Assembly (NCBI GenBank): GCA_024762975.1
Contig: JANTGJ010000017.1
Location: 1-39,353 of the forward strand
Direction of reading: 5' to 3'
DNA length: 39,353 nt
DNA from: Candidatus Krumholzibacteriia bacterium
GTDB lineage: Bacteria; Krumholzibacteriota; Krumholzibacteriia; LZORAL124-64-63
The translations under genes and the position numbers were made by a program. Under the pieces are notes generated by a model that was not told the DNA's origin, did no database searches, and saw only the letters and a list, made by a program, of their open reading frames with translations. Of the stretch, positions 1-8,500 are shown in pieces (position 1 is the first letter of the stretch; the number at the start of each line of letters is the position of its first letter).

Positions 1-474
1 CAGCACGCCCAGAGCGATCGCCGGCAGGGGCAGCTTCCAGCGGGACAGGAGCCAGGCCATGCCCAGGCCGCCAAAAATCAGATGGGCCATCAGCCAGGTC
101 AGTGGCGGGAAACCCAATCGATCCTGGAGGAAATTCAACACGACCGAAGGCGGGTAAACGTATTTAACATAGGCAGTCGAGCCGAAGGACGGCATGCCGG
201 CGAAGAGATAGGGATTCCAGTGCGGATAGTCCCCCGCCTGGAGAGCTTCGTCCCCGACCTTGGCAAAGGCGTTCGCGTTCTGCGAATCACTGCTCAGGAA
301 GACCTGCTTGTGGAAGAACGGTCCCGGATAGAGCAAGGCCAATACCGCCAGCACCAGCAACGTCAGCAAGCCCCAGCGAATGATGCCCTGTGGCTCGGAC
401 AGGAATGAAGGTGTCGCGCTCACCGGGGACGCCGCCGGGTGCGTCTTCTTGCTGTTCTTCTTGCCCAATTCCAT
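1..474 (-). CDS. YfhO-family membrane protein, N-terminal part (3' end outside window)
   Basis: The frame opens at ATG 474 and runs off the left window edge, giving 158 residues. A short basic, hydrophilic N-terminus is followed by a membrane segment at about residues 32-50. A loop then carries SSDSQN and the block PHWNPYLFAGMPSFGS, and further hydrophobic stretches follow. The WNPYLF-GMPSF pattern is typical of YfhO-like multi-pass proteins, which resemble GT-C glycosyltransferases and are linked to glycosylation of surface polymers. AGGAG lies directly against the ATG, an unusually short spacing, but no better in-frame start is seen. It is the last visible gene of the glycan cluster, 96 nt after the GT2 gene. 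The family assignment is fairly secure; the substrate is unknown. Confidence 0.75.
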   Translation of the reverse strand, partial: MELGKKNSKKTHPAASPVSATPSFLSEPQGIIRWGLLTLLVLAVLALLYPGPFFHKQVFLSSDSQNANAFAKVGDEALQAGDYPHWNPYLFAGMPSFGSTAYVKYVYPPSVVLNFLQDRLGFPPLTWLMAHLIFGGLGMAWLLSRWKLPLPAIALGVL

Positions 475-524
475 CTCCTGGAGTCACGGGTTCCCGTCCA
501 GTGGGGTGCTCGATTCAACATATC

Positions 525-558
525 ACCCGGTCCGGAGAAATGTCCACTGCCACCGGGT
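525..558 (-). other. Stem-loop between GT2 and YfhO genes
   Basis: ACCCGGT and ACCGGGT form a 7-bp perfect inverted repeat around a loop of about 20 nt in the 96-nt spacer. There is no T-tract, so it is not a convincing intrinsic terminator. It could be a processing or attenuation structure. Confidence 0.3.
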
Positions 559-570
559 CCGCCGGTCCGC

Positions 571-1491
571 TCAATGCCGGTCCGGTCGCAGCTCGTCGAT
601 CGCACCCAACAGGACCGACAACGCCGTCTCCAATCTTCCCTGCCACAAGTGGAATGCGGCATGGCCACCGAGATAGGCGAATTGGCTGACCGCCAACAGC
701 GGCCAGCGGGAAGCCGGCCAATGCTGACGCAGCAAACGGATATGGCTCTGACTGCGCAAGCGAACCTTGCCGGGAGTGTGGGCTCCGACCGTGGCACTGA
801 CCTTGTGCAGCACCAGTGCGCGCGGCACATGGAGAATCCGACCACCGGCAGCACGAATCCGCAACGAATAGTCGGCATCTTCACCGTAGAAATAGTAGCT
901 CTCGTCCAGTAGCCCCACACTGCGCAGGACACGGGGCCGGATCAGCAACGCACAACCGGTGCCGTACTCGACCCAGCGCGTTCCCGAGGGAAGCTTGCCC
1001 GAAATCCGCCGAATCCCGTCGTGGCGCACCCAGCCGGACCAATGGCCGATGCGTCCTCCATCGTACCAGGCCAGCGCCGGATCGTGATGGTAACAGATAC
1101 GGGGAGTGGCAGCCCAGGCATCCGGCTCCTGCATCATCGCGCCGACCAGTCGTTCCAGGCTGCCCTGCGGCACCACCGTGTCGTTGTTCAACAACAGGAT
1201 CGGACCCTCGAAATCCTCGGCCTGCAGACGCCGCAAGGCGACATTGTTACCGCCGGCCCAGCGTAGATTTTCGCCGGTTTCGAGGATCTCGACTTCCGGG
1301 TGATTTTCGCGCGTCCACTCGACCGAGTCGTCGCGCGAGCCGTTGTCGACCATCAGCACCCGCAACCGGGGATAGGTCGCATCCCGCAGCGAGCGCAGAC
1401 AGTCTTCCAGTTCGCTCCGGCCGTTCCAGTTGACGACGACCACGGCCAGTGGCGGCAACTCGGACGCCGTTTCGTCCACCGGCTCAAACAC
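571..1491 (-). CDS. Family 2 glycosyltransferase (rhamnosyltransferase-like)
   Basis: 306 residues. The N-terminal GT-A fold is visible: VVVVNWNGRSELEDCL near residue 18, the VDNGSRDDS nucleotide-binding loop, and LLLNNDTVVP in the metal-binding DxD position. These are characteristic of GT2 enzymes that add rhamnose or related sugars to lipid-linked glycans in the cytoplasm. No membrane segment is evident. GTG 1491 is the likely start and overlaps the stop of the upstream GT2 gene by 8 nt, so the two are probably translationally coupled. GTG 1479 is an alternative. Donor and acceptor cannot be read from sequence. Confidence 0.85.
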   Translation of the reverse strand: MFEPVDETASELPPLAVVVVNWNGRSELEDCLRSLRDATYPRLRVLMVDNGSRDDSVEWTRENHPEVEILETGENLRWAGGNNVALRRLQAEDFEGPILLLNNDTVVPQGSLERLVGAMMQEPDAWAATPRICYHHDPALAWYDGGRIGHWSGWVRHDGIRRISGKLPSGTRWVEYGTGCALLIRPRVLRSVGLLDESYYFYGEDADYSLRIRAAGGRILHVPRALVLHKVSATVGAHTPGKVRLRSQSHIRLLRQHWPASRWPLLAVSQFAYLGGHAAFHLWQGRLETALSVLLGAIDELRPDRH

Positions 1492-2476
1492 GCCGGGCGA
1501 TCCGGTACGCCTGCTCGGGTCGGCGGCCCGCGACGATCAATTCGGCAATGAGTCCCAGGCTGATGAATTGCAGGGCCAGGATGATCAGTACCATGCCCAG
1601 GATCAGGATCGGCCGGACGCGGAGTCCGTTGCCCAGCATCCACCAGACCAGGAAGTAGGTGCTGATTCCCCCGCCGATGGCCAGGAAACCCAGCCCCATG
1701 CGACCGAAGAAGTGCAGCGGCGAGGTCTTGCGCGCGTGCAGGAAATAGACCGTCAGCAGATCCAGGAAGCCGTTGACGAATCGGGCCATGCCATACTTCG
1801 TGGTTCCGTACTTGCGCGCGAAGTGACGAACCGGTTTTTCGGTCACGCGGAAACCGTCCAGATGCGCCAGCGCCGGCGTGTAGCGGTGCATGTCCCCGTA
1901 CAACTTCAGTCGCCGGGTCACCGCGCGCCGGTAGGCCTTCAGGCCGCAATTGAAATCATGCAACCTCAGGCCGCACATGCGCCCCGTGAACCAGTTGAAG
2001 ATCCTGCTCGTCTTGTTCTTGATGAAGCTGTCCTTGCGGTCCTGCTTCCAGCCCGAGACCAGATCCCAGCCGTCCTCGATCATCGCAACCAGTTCGGGAA
2101 TCTCGGCCGGGTCGTCCTGCAGGTCGGCATCCATCGTGATCACGATATCGGCCGCGGCCGCACGGAATCCCGCGGCCAGGGCCGCAGCCTTGCCGAAGTT
2201 TCGCGCGAAGCGGATCCCATGGACCTGCGGTCGGCCGGCGGCCAATTCCCCGGCCACCTCGAAAGTCCGGTCCGAACTGCCGTCGTCGATGATCCAGACC
2301 TCCCAGGTCCGGCCCATCCCTTCGATGGCCGCGGCGATGCGGTCGACCAGTTCGGGCAACGATTCATCCTCGTTGAAGGCCGGCACCACGACGGCGATGT
2401 CGCAGCGGACCGGCGCCTCCTCCTGGACCGCGGGCGCCGCTTCGGTCACGGCCGCCGGCTCATACGATTCGTTCAT
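1484..2476 (-). CDS. Dpm1/GtrB-like polyprenyl-phosphate glycosyltransferase
   Basis: 330 residues. Motifs in order are VVVPAFNEDESLPELV, WIIDDGSSDRT, ITMDADLQDDP and VSGWKQDRKDS. A C-terminal membrane region of two helices begins near FFGRMGLGFLAIGGG. This is the layout of enzymes that transfer a sugar from a nucleotide donor to polyprenyl phosphate on the inner membrane face (Dpm1, GtrB, ArnC class). ATG 2476 is chosen over the longer frame because its ATGA overlaps the epimerase stop and AAGGA lies upstream at good spacing. It could charge the carrier used by the neighbouring DUF2723 protein. GDP-mannose is a plausible donor given the guanylyltransferase at 30389-31489, but that is inference. 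Confidence 0.88.
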   Translation of the reverse strand: MNESYEPAAVTEAAPAVQEEAPVRCDIAVVVPAFNEDESLPELVDRIAAAIEGMGRTWEVWIIDDGSSDRTFEVAGELAAGRPQVHGIRFARNFGKAAALAAGFRAAAADIVITMDADLQDDPAEIPELVAMIEDGWDLVSGWKQDRKDSFIKNKTSRIFNWFTGRMCGLRLHDFNCGLKAYRRAVTRRLKLYGDMHRYTPALAHLDGFRVTEKPVRHFARKYGTTKYGMARFVNGFLDLLTVYFLHARKTSPLHFFGRMGLGFLAIGGGISTYFLVWWMLGNGLRVRPILILGMVLIILALQFISLGLIAELIVAGRRPEQAYRIARRV

Positions 2477-3519
2477 GCCTGATTCCTTCGGGCGATGGCC
2501 CAATCCACCTCACGTGCCAGCCCCTCGGCAAACTCGATCGTCGGCCGGTAGCCGATGGTGGCCTCGACGTGGCTGCGCTCCGCGAACGTATCTTTCACGT
2601 CGCCCAGCGCGGTCTCCTGGTAGTCGACGACCGGTTCGATGCCCGGCACGCGCTCCCGCAGAAGATCGGTCAACAACTGCAACGCTTCACTGAAAACCAC
2701 GCGCGAACCGCCACCGGTGTTGAAGACTTCCCACTCGCGATCGCAGGCAACGGCCAACAGGTTCGAGCGCACCGCATCGGCAACATAGGTGAAGTCACGG
2801 GTCTGCGAACCGTCGCCGTAGACCGAGAATCCCGTCCCATCGAGCGCCGCTTCGATAAACTTGCGAAAAGCCATGTCCGGCCGCTGCCGCGGGCCGAAAA
2901 CCGTGAAGTAGCGCAAACTGCTGGTCGGGACTCCGAAATTCATCGAGTAGAGCACACACAGATGTTCGGCCGCCATCTTGGTCACCCCGTAGGGCGAACG
3001 CGGCTGCGGCAGGGCCTTCTCGGTCACGGGCAACTGTTCCTGGTCACCGTACACCGAACTGCTGCTGGAGTAGACCAGGCGCACCAGCGAATCCTTCACC
3101 GCAGGTTGGCGACAGGCTTCCAGCAAGCGTTGCGACGCCATCACGTTGCGACCGAGATACTCCTCGAAGTACTCGCCCCAACTGGCCCGCACTCCGGCCT
3201 GGGCCGCCAGATGGAAGCAGGCGACCTTGCCGGCCAGCAACTCGACGGGGTCCAACTCCTGCAAATCCTCCTGACGGAAATGGAAATTCTCGTGATCGCG
3301 AAATCCGGCCAGGTTCTCACGTTTCAGATCCACATCGTAGTAGTCGGTCAGGCAGTCGACGCCCGTTACGCGGCAGCCCATTTCCAGCAGAACCTCGGTC
3401 AACGTACTGCCGATGAACCCCGCGCAACCGGTGACCACGACCGGAGTACCGGCGGCCAGGATTCCATGGACCCGGTCCGGCAGACCGGCAATCAGTTCGC
3501 GTGCTTCCCTAGCGTCCAT
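2473..3519 (-). CDS. NAD-dependent nucleotide-sugar epimerase/dehydratase (extended SDR)
   Basis: 348 residues. The Rossmann glycine motif TGCAGFIGS lies at 30-38, an acidic NAD ribose-binding Asp in GVDCLTDYYD, and the active site is YSSSSSVYGD (150-159) with Y177-x3-K181 in SPYGVTK. This matches UDP-glucose/UDP-glucuronate 4-epimerase-like extended SDRs that provide sugar donors in the cytoplasm. The start is ATG 3519, with GGAGG six bases before it, inside the last codons of the DUF2723 gene (11-nt overlap). The downstream GT2 gene starts in its stop codon. The exact substrate (UDP-Glc, UDP-GlcNAc or UDP-GlcA) is not decidable here. Confidence 0.88.
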   Translation of the reverse strand: MDAREARELIAGLPDRVHGILAAGTPVVVTGCAGFIGSTLTEVLLEMGCRVTGVDCLTDYYDVDLKRENLAGFRDHENFHFRQEDLQELDPVELLAGKVACFHLAAQAGVRASWGEYFEEYLGRNVMASQRLLEACRQPAVKDSLVRLVYSSSSSVYGDQEQLPVTEKALPQPRSPYGVTKMAAEHLCVLYSMNFGVPTSSLRYFTVFGPRQRPDMAFRKFIEAALDGTGFSVYGDGSQTRDFTYVADAVRSNLLAVACDREWEVFNTGGGSRVVFSEALQLLTDLLRERVPGIEPVVDYQETALGDVKDTFAERSHVEATIGYRPTIEFAEGLAREVDWAIARRNQA

Positions 3520-6280
3520 TTTCACCCTCCACGGCATCGCGAATTCGCTGATCCTCGCGGTCGAGGGACTGCTCACGCATCTGGTCCAGGGCCTGCTGCA
3601 TCTCCGGATCGGGGTGACCGCTGTAGGCTTCCCATTCGCGCAAGGTCGTAGCTGCCGCCTCCCGCCTGCCCAGCGCCTGGAACAGGCTGAACTGTACCTG
3701 GCGATAGAAGTGGCGGTCCGGATCGCGTTCGATCTGCTCGGCGATCCAATCGAGGGCCAGATCGGGCACACCGCCGCGAGCGATTCCGCGCATGGCATTG
3801 AAGACCACCCGCTCCTCGAGTTGCTCGTCGATATTACCGGCCAGGGAAGACAGGAATTCCTTGGCCTCCTGGTCGCGATAGGCCTGTACCAGCAGCAACG
3901 GATAGAATTCGATCGCCTGTTCATTGTAGGGCGCCACGGCCAGGCTGGCCCGGAACGCGCTGAGCGCCTTGTCCAATTGCTCGCGATAGTAGATCGAGTC
4001 TTCGCGCGCGGCGCCGTTCGCATTGATGTAGAACTGATAGCCGGCGCGGTTGTACGCCGCCGGATAGTTGCCCAGCAGGTGCGTGGCATTCGCGTTCCGG
4101 AAGACGTCGCGGCGCATCTGCCCCATGCGGGCACCCAACGAGTCGTATTGCGACGCACTGAGCGTCTGCGACGGATTGCCGATGATCGGATTGCGCCCGT
4201 CGTTGTTCAGACCGGTCATCGCGGCGTACTCGGACTGACGCAACGCCGTGTCGCCGGTCATCAGGGCGCCCATGCGGTACACGCCCAACATGTTTTCCAG
4301 CACCTTGTCCGGATCCGTGATGGGCAGCTTGTCCTCGCTGGCCTTGTCCATCAGGCGGTAGGCCATGCCTTCCATCTGCAAATTCGGGAAGTACCGTTCC
4401 ATGATCTCCCGCGGAATCGTGACCGCGAAAAAGACCGGACGCTGGGCCATCTGTTCGTTTGTCGTGATGATGTCGTGCAGGACGTAGTCCTTGATCATCA
4501 CGATCTGCTGTTCACCGGTCTTCGGATCCTGGAAAACCCGGTGTCGCAGGGCATCGATTTCCTGGTCGTCGCGAGTCATGGCCAGCCCCTGCCCGCCGTG
4601 TTTGAGCTGTTTCACATACCAGGGCAGATTGACCAGCGAGAGATTGACCACCGTTACGTCGGTGCGGAAGTGTTCAACGGTCTGCAGGTACCAGATCGGG
4701 AAGGTATCGTTGTCACCGTTGGTAAATACGATCGCGTTTTCGTCCAGCCCGGCCAGGATGTTCCAGGCATATTCGTAGGCAATGCGATTGTCGGTGCGAT
4801 TGTGCTCGAAATACTTCGTCGAGTGCATTTTTCCGGGTAGCGCAGCTCCCAGCACCGGCCACAGCGCGGCCAGCAGCATGGCGGCACCCAGACCACGGGC
4901 CGCCCAGCCGATCTTCACGCGCTCCAGGCCGGTCTTCCAGTTGCCGCCCTCGGTTTCGATCTGTCCCGCCGATTTCCCTTCCGCACCGGTGGTGTAGCGC
5001 AGCAACGCGGCCGCCCCCATCCCGATGAATACGGCAAAGAACAGGAAGGCGGCAAAATAGAAGTAGTCGCGATCACGGACTTCATGGTTCGTGAAATTCA
5101 GATACAGGGTCAGGATCTCGCCATTGATCAGGTAGTTCACCGCCGGCACCAGTACCAGTGGCAGGATGCGGCGGAAACCGTGGAAGATGCCGACCAGAGC
5201 CAGAAAGACCGGGCCCAGCACGGTCGTAACGGCCGACAGCGCGCCGTAGCCCGGACCGAGGAAGTAGAACTGCTTGAACAGGAATCGGTAGTAGTAGCCG
5301 AACTGGAACTGCAACGGAGCCTGCCGGTCGAACGGATTCAGCGGCGGATACTGTTCGCGCCGGATCACCGAAAGCAGGGTTGCGAAATTGTCCGGATCGG
5401 ACTGGTTGATCACCGGTTCGGGGGAGGCGCCGGCGCGCATCATCAACATGATGTGAACCGTCAGGCCCACGAAGAAGAGGGCGCTGCCGATCAGGGCGAA
5501 GCGCCGGCCCTGCACCGAGCGCAGCACAATGACAACCAAATAGGCAATGACCGTAAATACCACCAGCGCATTGTTCCGCGTCACGGTCGAGAACAGGAAA
5601 ATGGCCAGGCCCGCGCTCATCAGCATCAGGTCCAGCGTGGCCAGGTCGCGTTTCGAAGCCAGAAGAACGAGCAGGAAGATTCCGGGATATACGAGCAGGG
5701 TGCCCAGGTGGAAACCGACTCCCAACCCCAGCAGATAGACGACCAGGATCAGCAGCTGATTACTGCCCTCGGTGGTACGGGAATCGTACCACTTGATCGC
5801 CAGCCAGGAGAGCAGGGAGATCATGAAGGCGGCCAGGCCATAGACCTCCGCTTCGGTGGCGTTGTTCCAGTAGGTTTCCGAGAAGGCCAGGAAAAAGGCA
5901 CCGATCAGCCCCCCCGCGTGCGCCAGCCAGCCCCCGTCCGGGTCGGCTCGACGCGCCAGCTCCCAGATCACGAGATAGACCAGCATCACGGCCAGGGCGC
6001 TGAAGAAAGCCGACATGAAATTGACGGCCCAGGCGGTGCGGTACGAAGCCTCGGTGATATCCGCCTGCCCCAGCAACACATCGAAGACACGGCCGAAGAG
6101 GATATACATCGGCGTGCCCGGCTGATGAGGCACACCGACAATATGACTGGCGGTGATGAACTCGCCACAATCCCAGAACGGCGATGTCGGTGCCAACGTG
6201 AGCGTATAAACGCCCAGGGTGACGAGAAAAACGCAGGCGGCCAACAGAACCTGCGGCCGCGAATACCATTTACCGGTCAA
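3509..6280 (-). CDS. DUF2723 GT-C-like membrane protein with helical C-terminal region
   Basis: About 923 residues. The N-terminal half has many membrane helices and the DUF2723 signature PTSPFWDCGEFITASH, with acidic D37 and E40 in the first non-cytoplasmic loop, as in GT-C mannosyltransferases that use lipid-linked sugars. DUF2723 includes human TMEM260, a protein O-mannosyltransferase; bacterial members are largely uncharacterised. After the last membrane helix there is a long soluble part, and the final 230 or so residues look TPR-like (for example YLGSFPD-like helical repeats are absent, but AFRASLAVAPYNEQAIEFYP is present). TTG 6280 is preferred because GAGGG lies five bases upstream; GTG 6292 is in frame but has no ribosome site. 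It overlaps the epimerase gene. Confidence 0.85.
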   Translation of the reverse strand: MTGKWYSRPQVLLAACVFLVTLGVYTLTLAPTSPFWDCGEFITASHIVGVPHQPGTPMYILFGRVFDVLLGQADITEASYRTAWAVNFMSAFFSALAVMLVYLVIWELARRADPDGGWLAHAGGLIGAFFLAFSETYWNNATEAEVYGLAAFMISLLSWLAIKWYDSRTTEGSNQLLILVVYLLGLGVGFHLGTLLVYPGIFLLVLLASKRDLATLDLMLMSAGLAIFLFSTVTRNNALVVFTVIAYLVVIVLRSVQGRRFALIGSALFFVGLTVHIMLMMRAGASPEPVINQSDPDNFATLLSVIRREQYPPLNPFDRQAPLQFQFGYYYRFLFKQFYFLGPGYGALSAVTTVLGPVFLALVGIFHGFRRILPLVLVPAVNYLINGEILTLYLNFTNHEVRDRDYFYFAAFLFFAVFIGMGAAALLRYTTGAEGKSAGQIETEGGNWKTGLERVKIGWAARGLGAAMLLAALWPVLGAALPGKMHSTKYFEHNRTDNRIAYEYAWNILAGLDENAIVFTNGDNDTFPIWYLQTVEHFRTDVTVVNLSLVNLPWYVKQLKHGGQGLAMTRDDQEIDALRHRVFQDPKTGEQQIVMIKDYVLHDIITTNEQMAQRPVFFAVTIPREIMERYFPNLQMEGMAYRLMDKASEDKLPITDPDKVLENMLGVYRMGALMTGDTALRQSEYAAMTGLNNDGRNPIIGNPSQTLSASQYDSLGARMGQMRRDVFRNANATHLLGNYPAAYNRAGYQFYINANGAAREDSIYYREQLDKALSAFRASLAVAPYNEQAIEFYPLLLVQAYRDQEAKEFLSSLAGNIDEQLEERVVFNAMRGIARGGVPDLALDWIAEQIERDPDRHFYRQVQFSLFQALGRREAAATTLREWEAYSGHPDPEMQQALDQMREQSLDREDQRIRDAVEGENGR

Positions 6281-6386
6281 TGCAACCCTCACTTGGCGGA
6301 ATGCCGGAATTCGAATCGATTTCGGAGACGGAAAAACCGCGCATCAAACTAACACACGCGACAGTACGCAACAACCGTTGCCTGAA

Positions 6387-7379
6387 TCAGTTCCGGGCCG
6401 TCGGAAGCTCGTGCACCGGACCGTCCGTACGGCGCCAACGCCCCAGCCACAGCAACAGGCCTCCCTGCAGGCTGAACACCACCTGGACCAGGAACGCCCC
6501 CAGTTCCATGGCCACCGCCTGGGGTACACCCAGGCCCGCCCAGATCAGCAATCGCTCGGAGACCTGCTCGCGCAGGCCGATGCCGTTGATGGTCACCGGC
6601 AGCGTCAGACTGACGGCCAGCACCGGAACCAGGACCAGGAGCTGAACGACCTGGTCGGCATCCAATTCGATCCCCAGACCGCGCGCTACCAGCAGGTGTG
6701 TCACCATACGCGCCATCTGGATCCCGATGCTGAAGACGAAGACTCCATTCAGCCATGCCACGCGCTCGCGAAAGTGGCTGAATTCCTCGACCACGCGTTC
6801 GAGCGGATCAGCCAGCCGACCCAGTTTCAATCCACGCGCCAGAGTCGGCAACCGGCCGCCGATGCGACGCGAGATCAGGAAAGCCAGTACCGACACCAAC
6901 AGCACAAAGACGGGGATCATGACCAGCGCGATGCGCGGCAGCGGGATCGAGCGCAGGGCCGCCCAGCCCAGCACCAAAACCGCCAGCGCCGCCAGCGCAC
7001 CCAATCCGATCAGCCGATCCAGAAGCGTCGAGCAGAAAACCCCCAGCGGCCGATGCTCCTGGCGCCCCAGGTCCACGATTTTCCAGGCATCGCCGCCGAC
7101 ATTCGCGGGCAGAAAATTGTTGAAAAAGAGCCCGATGAAGTACAGGCGCACGATCTCGCGCGTGGGCGTCCCCAGACCGGCAGCTCGCAGAATCCAATTC
7201 CATTGCAGGGCTCCGCCGAGTGCCGAGATCCCGTAAACCCCGAAGGCGGCCACCAGCCACCCCCAGTGCGGGTCGGACATCGCGGTGCGGATCTCCTCGA
7301 GCGATTGCCGGGACAGCAGGAAGCCGATCAGCGCCACGCTGACAGCCAGCTTGCCCACGAAGATCAACGCGTTCTTCAA
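6387..7379 (-). CDS. AglD/MprF-type lysylphosphatidylglycerol synthase TM-region family protein (UPF0104)
   Basis: 330 residues, multi-pass. The core block LYFIGLFFNNFLPANVGGDA is diagnostic of the LPG_synthase_TM family (PF03706), which includes the membrane half of MprF and archaeal AglD. The aminoacyl-transferase domain of MprF is absent. Such proteins often sit in glycan clusters and are suspected of lipid or lipid-linked sugar translocation or transfer. TTG 7379 is chosen: GGGAGG lies six bases upstream and TTGA overlaps the stop of the GT4 gene by 4 nt. The longer in-frame reading upstream would run through the GT4 coding region. The molecular function is not established. Confidence 0.82.
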   Translation of the reverse strand: MKNALIFVGKLAVSVALIGFLLSRQSLEEIRTAMSDPHWGWLVAAFGVYGISALGGALQWNWILRAAGLGTPTREIVRLYFIGLFFNNFLPANVGGDAWKIVDLGRQEHRPLGVFCSTLLDRLIGLGALAALAVLVLGWAALRSIPLPRIALVMIPVFVLLVSVLAFLISRRIGGRLPTLARGLKLGRLADPLERVVEEFSHFRERVAWLNGVFVFSIGIQMARMVTHLLVARGLGIELDADQVVQLLVLVPVLAVSLTLPVTINGIGLREQVSERLLIWAGLGVPQAVAMELGAFLVQVVFSLQGGLLLWLGRWRRTDGPVHELPTARN

Positions 7380-8500
7380 CGGCGACCTCCCCGGGCGGCG
7401 ACCTCCTCGAAGAGCTGGAGCGACTCGTCCACGCACTTCGGCCAACTGAACGAAGCGGCCCACTCCCGAGCGGCGTGACTTTGTTGTTTCCACAGGTCAT
7501 CATTTCTCAGCAGATTCAGCGCTTCTCGCGCCATGGCCCCATCGTCGCCGTAGGGCACCAGCGCGCCGGTCACACCGTCGCGGACCGAATCCCTCAGACC
7601 CGGCCGATCGCTGGCAATCACCGGGATCCCGCACTGGTTCGCTTCGACCACGGTCAGGCCCCAGCCCTCCTTCGGGCTCGGATTCAGGAACACGTGGCAG
7701 GTGTGGAGCGTCCGAACCAGTTCATCCCAGGACAGGAAGCCCTTGAACTCGACGCTGGCCTCCAGTCCCCGCTGAGCGACCAGCTTTTTCAGCCGTGCTT
7801 CGTCGGGGCCGCGCCCCATGATCAGCATGCGCGCCTCGGGCAACTCGCTCCGGATGCGGTCGAAGGCGCGGATCGCGATGTCCAGGCTCTTGTACTTGCG
7901 CAGGCGGCTCCAGCTGACGACCAGCGGCGCCTCGCTGCGCGGCGGAGGATCGGTCAGGGTAAACCGTTGATGGTCCAGGCCGCACAGTACGGTTCGGATC
8001 CGGTCCCCGACCAGGCCGCGGGCCATCAGGTCGTCCCGTGTCGAGGGGCTGATGACCTCGAAGTCCACGTCGCGATAGATGCGCGGAATCAGGCTCTCGG
8101 CGCCATAGACGTAGGTCGCCGTAATCGGATTGGCCTCCCGGTAAACGGTGGTACCGAACAGATGGGGTACGATGGCCAGCAGCGGGGTCGTGCCGCGATA
8201 CAGTGGGGTGTAGAACGGGATCTTGTTGATGTCTTCGACCAGTAGGTCATAGTTGCCGTGGCGCAACAGCTTCTTCACCAGTCCCGGCAACACGAAATTG
8301 GCCACCGTCCAGTGGCCTCGCCGGTGGATATTCACCCCGTCGATGCTATCGTGTGCCGGAGCGCAGGGATAGGACGAGCAAACCAGATCGACTTCCCAGC
8401 CGCGCTCGGCCGCGCCCTTCAGGATGTGGTGCAGATGCAACTCGGCACCGCCGCCCAGCGGATCGTTGATATCCCGCCAGTTCAGTGCCAGGATCTTCAG
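7376..8500 (-). CDS. Family 4 glycosyltransferase (GT-B fold), probable CTG start
   Basis: 374 residues if started at CTG 8500. The N-terminus KILALNWRDINDPLGGGAE is the usual GT4 opening with the glycine-rich acceptor loop. The C-terminal half has VVSWSRLRKYKSL and the E-x7-E block PKEGWGLTVVEANQCG for donor nucleotide binding. It transfers a sugar from a nucleotide donor, cytoplasmic. No ATG, GTG or TTG fits this N-terminus. CTG 8500 has GGAGG seven bases upstream and overlaps the methyltransferase stop as CTGA. The only upstream alternative, GTG 8578, would add 26 residues lying inside the methyltransferase gene. Family is certain, start less so. Confidence 0.88.
   Translation of the reverse strand: MKILALNWRDINDPLGGGAELHLHHILKGAAERGWEVDLVCSSYPCAPAHDSIDGVNIHRRGHWTVANFVLPGLVKKLLRHGNYDLLVEDINKIPFYTPLYRGTTPLLAIVPHLFGTTVYREANPITATYVYGAESLIPRIYRDVDFEVISPSTRDDLMARGLVGDRIRTVLCGLDHQRFTLTDPPPRSEAPLVVSWSRLRKYKSLDIAIRAFDRIRSELPEARMLIMGRGPDEARLKKLVAQRGLEASVEFKGFLSWDELVRTLHTCHVFLNPSPKEGWGLTVVEANQCGIPVIASDRPGLRDSVRDGVTGALVPYGDDGAMAREALNLLRNDDLWKQQSHAAREWAASFSWPKCVDESLQLFEEVAARGGRR

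Noticed and set aside
2473-4158. A 561-codon reading of the epimerase gene
   Set aside because: The first part lies in the wrong frame over the end of the DUF2723 gene. ATG 3519 with GGAGG is the real start.
5084-6352. Gln/Arg-rich plus-strand frame opposite DUF2723
   Set aside because: It is antisense to an unambiguous membrane protein, with composition typical of shadow frames.
6293-6386. Promoter in the gap before the AglD-like gene stop
   Set aside because: The 94-nt spacer has AT-richer patches but no convincing -35/-10 pair.
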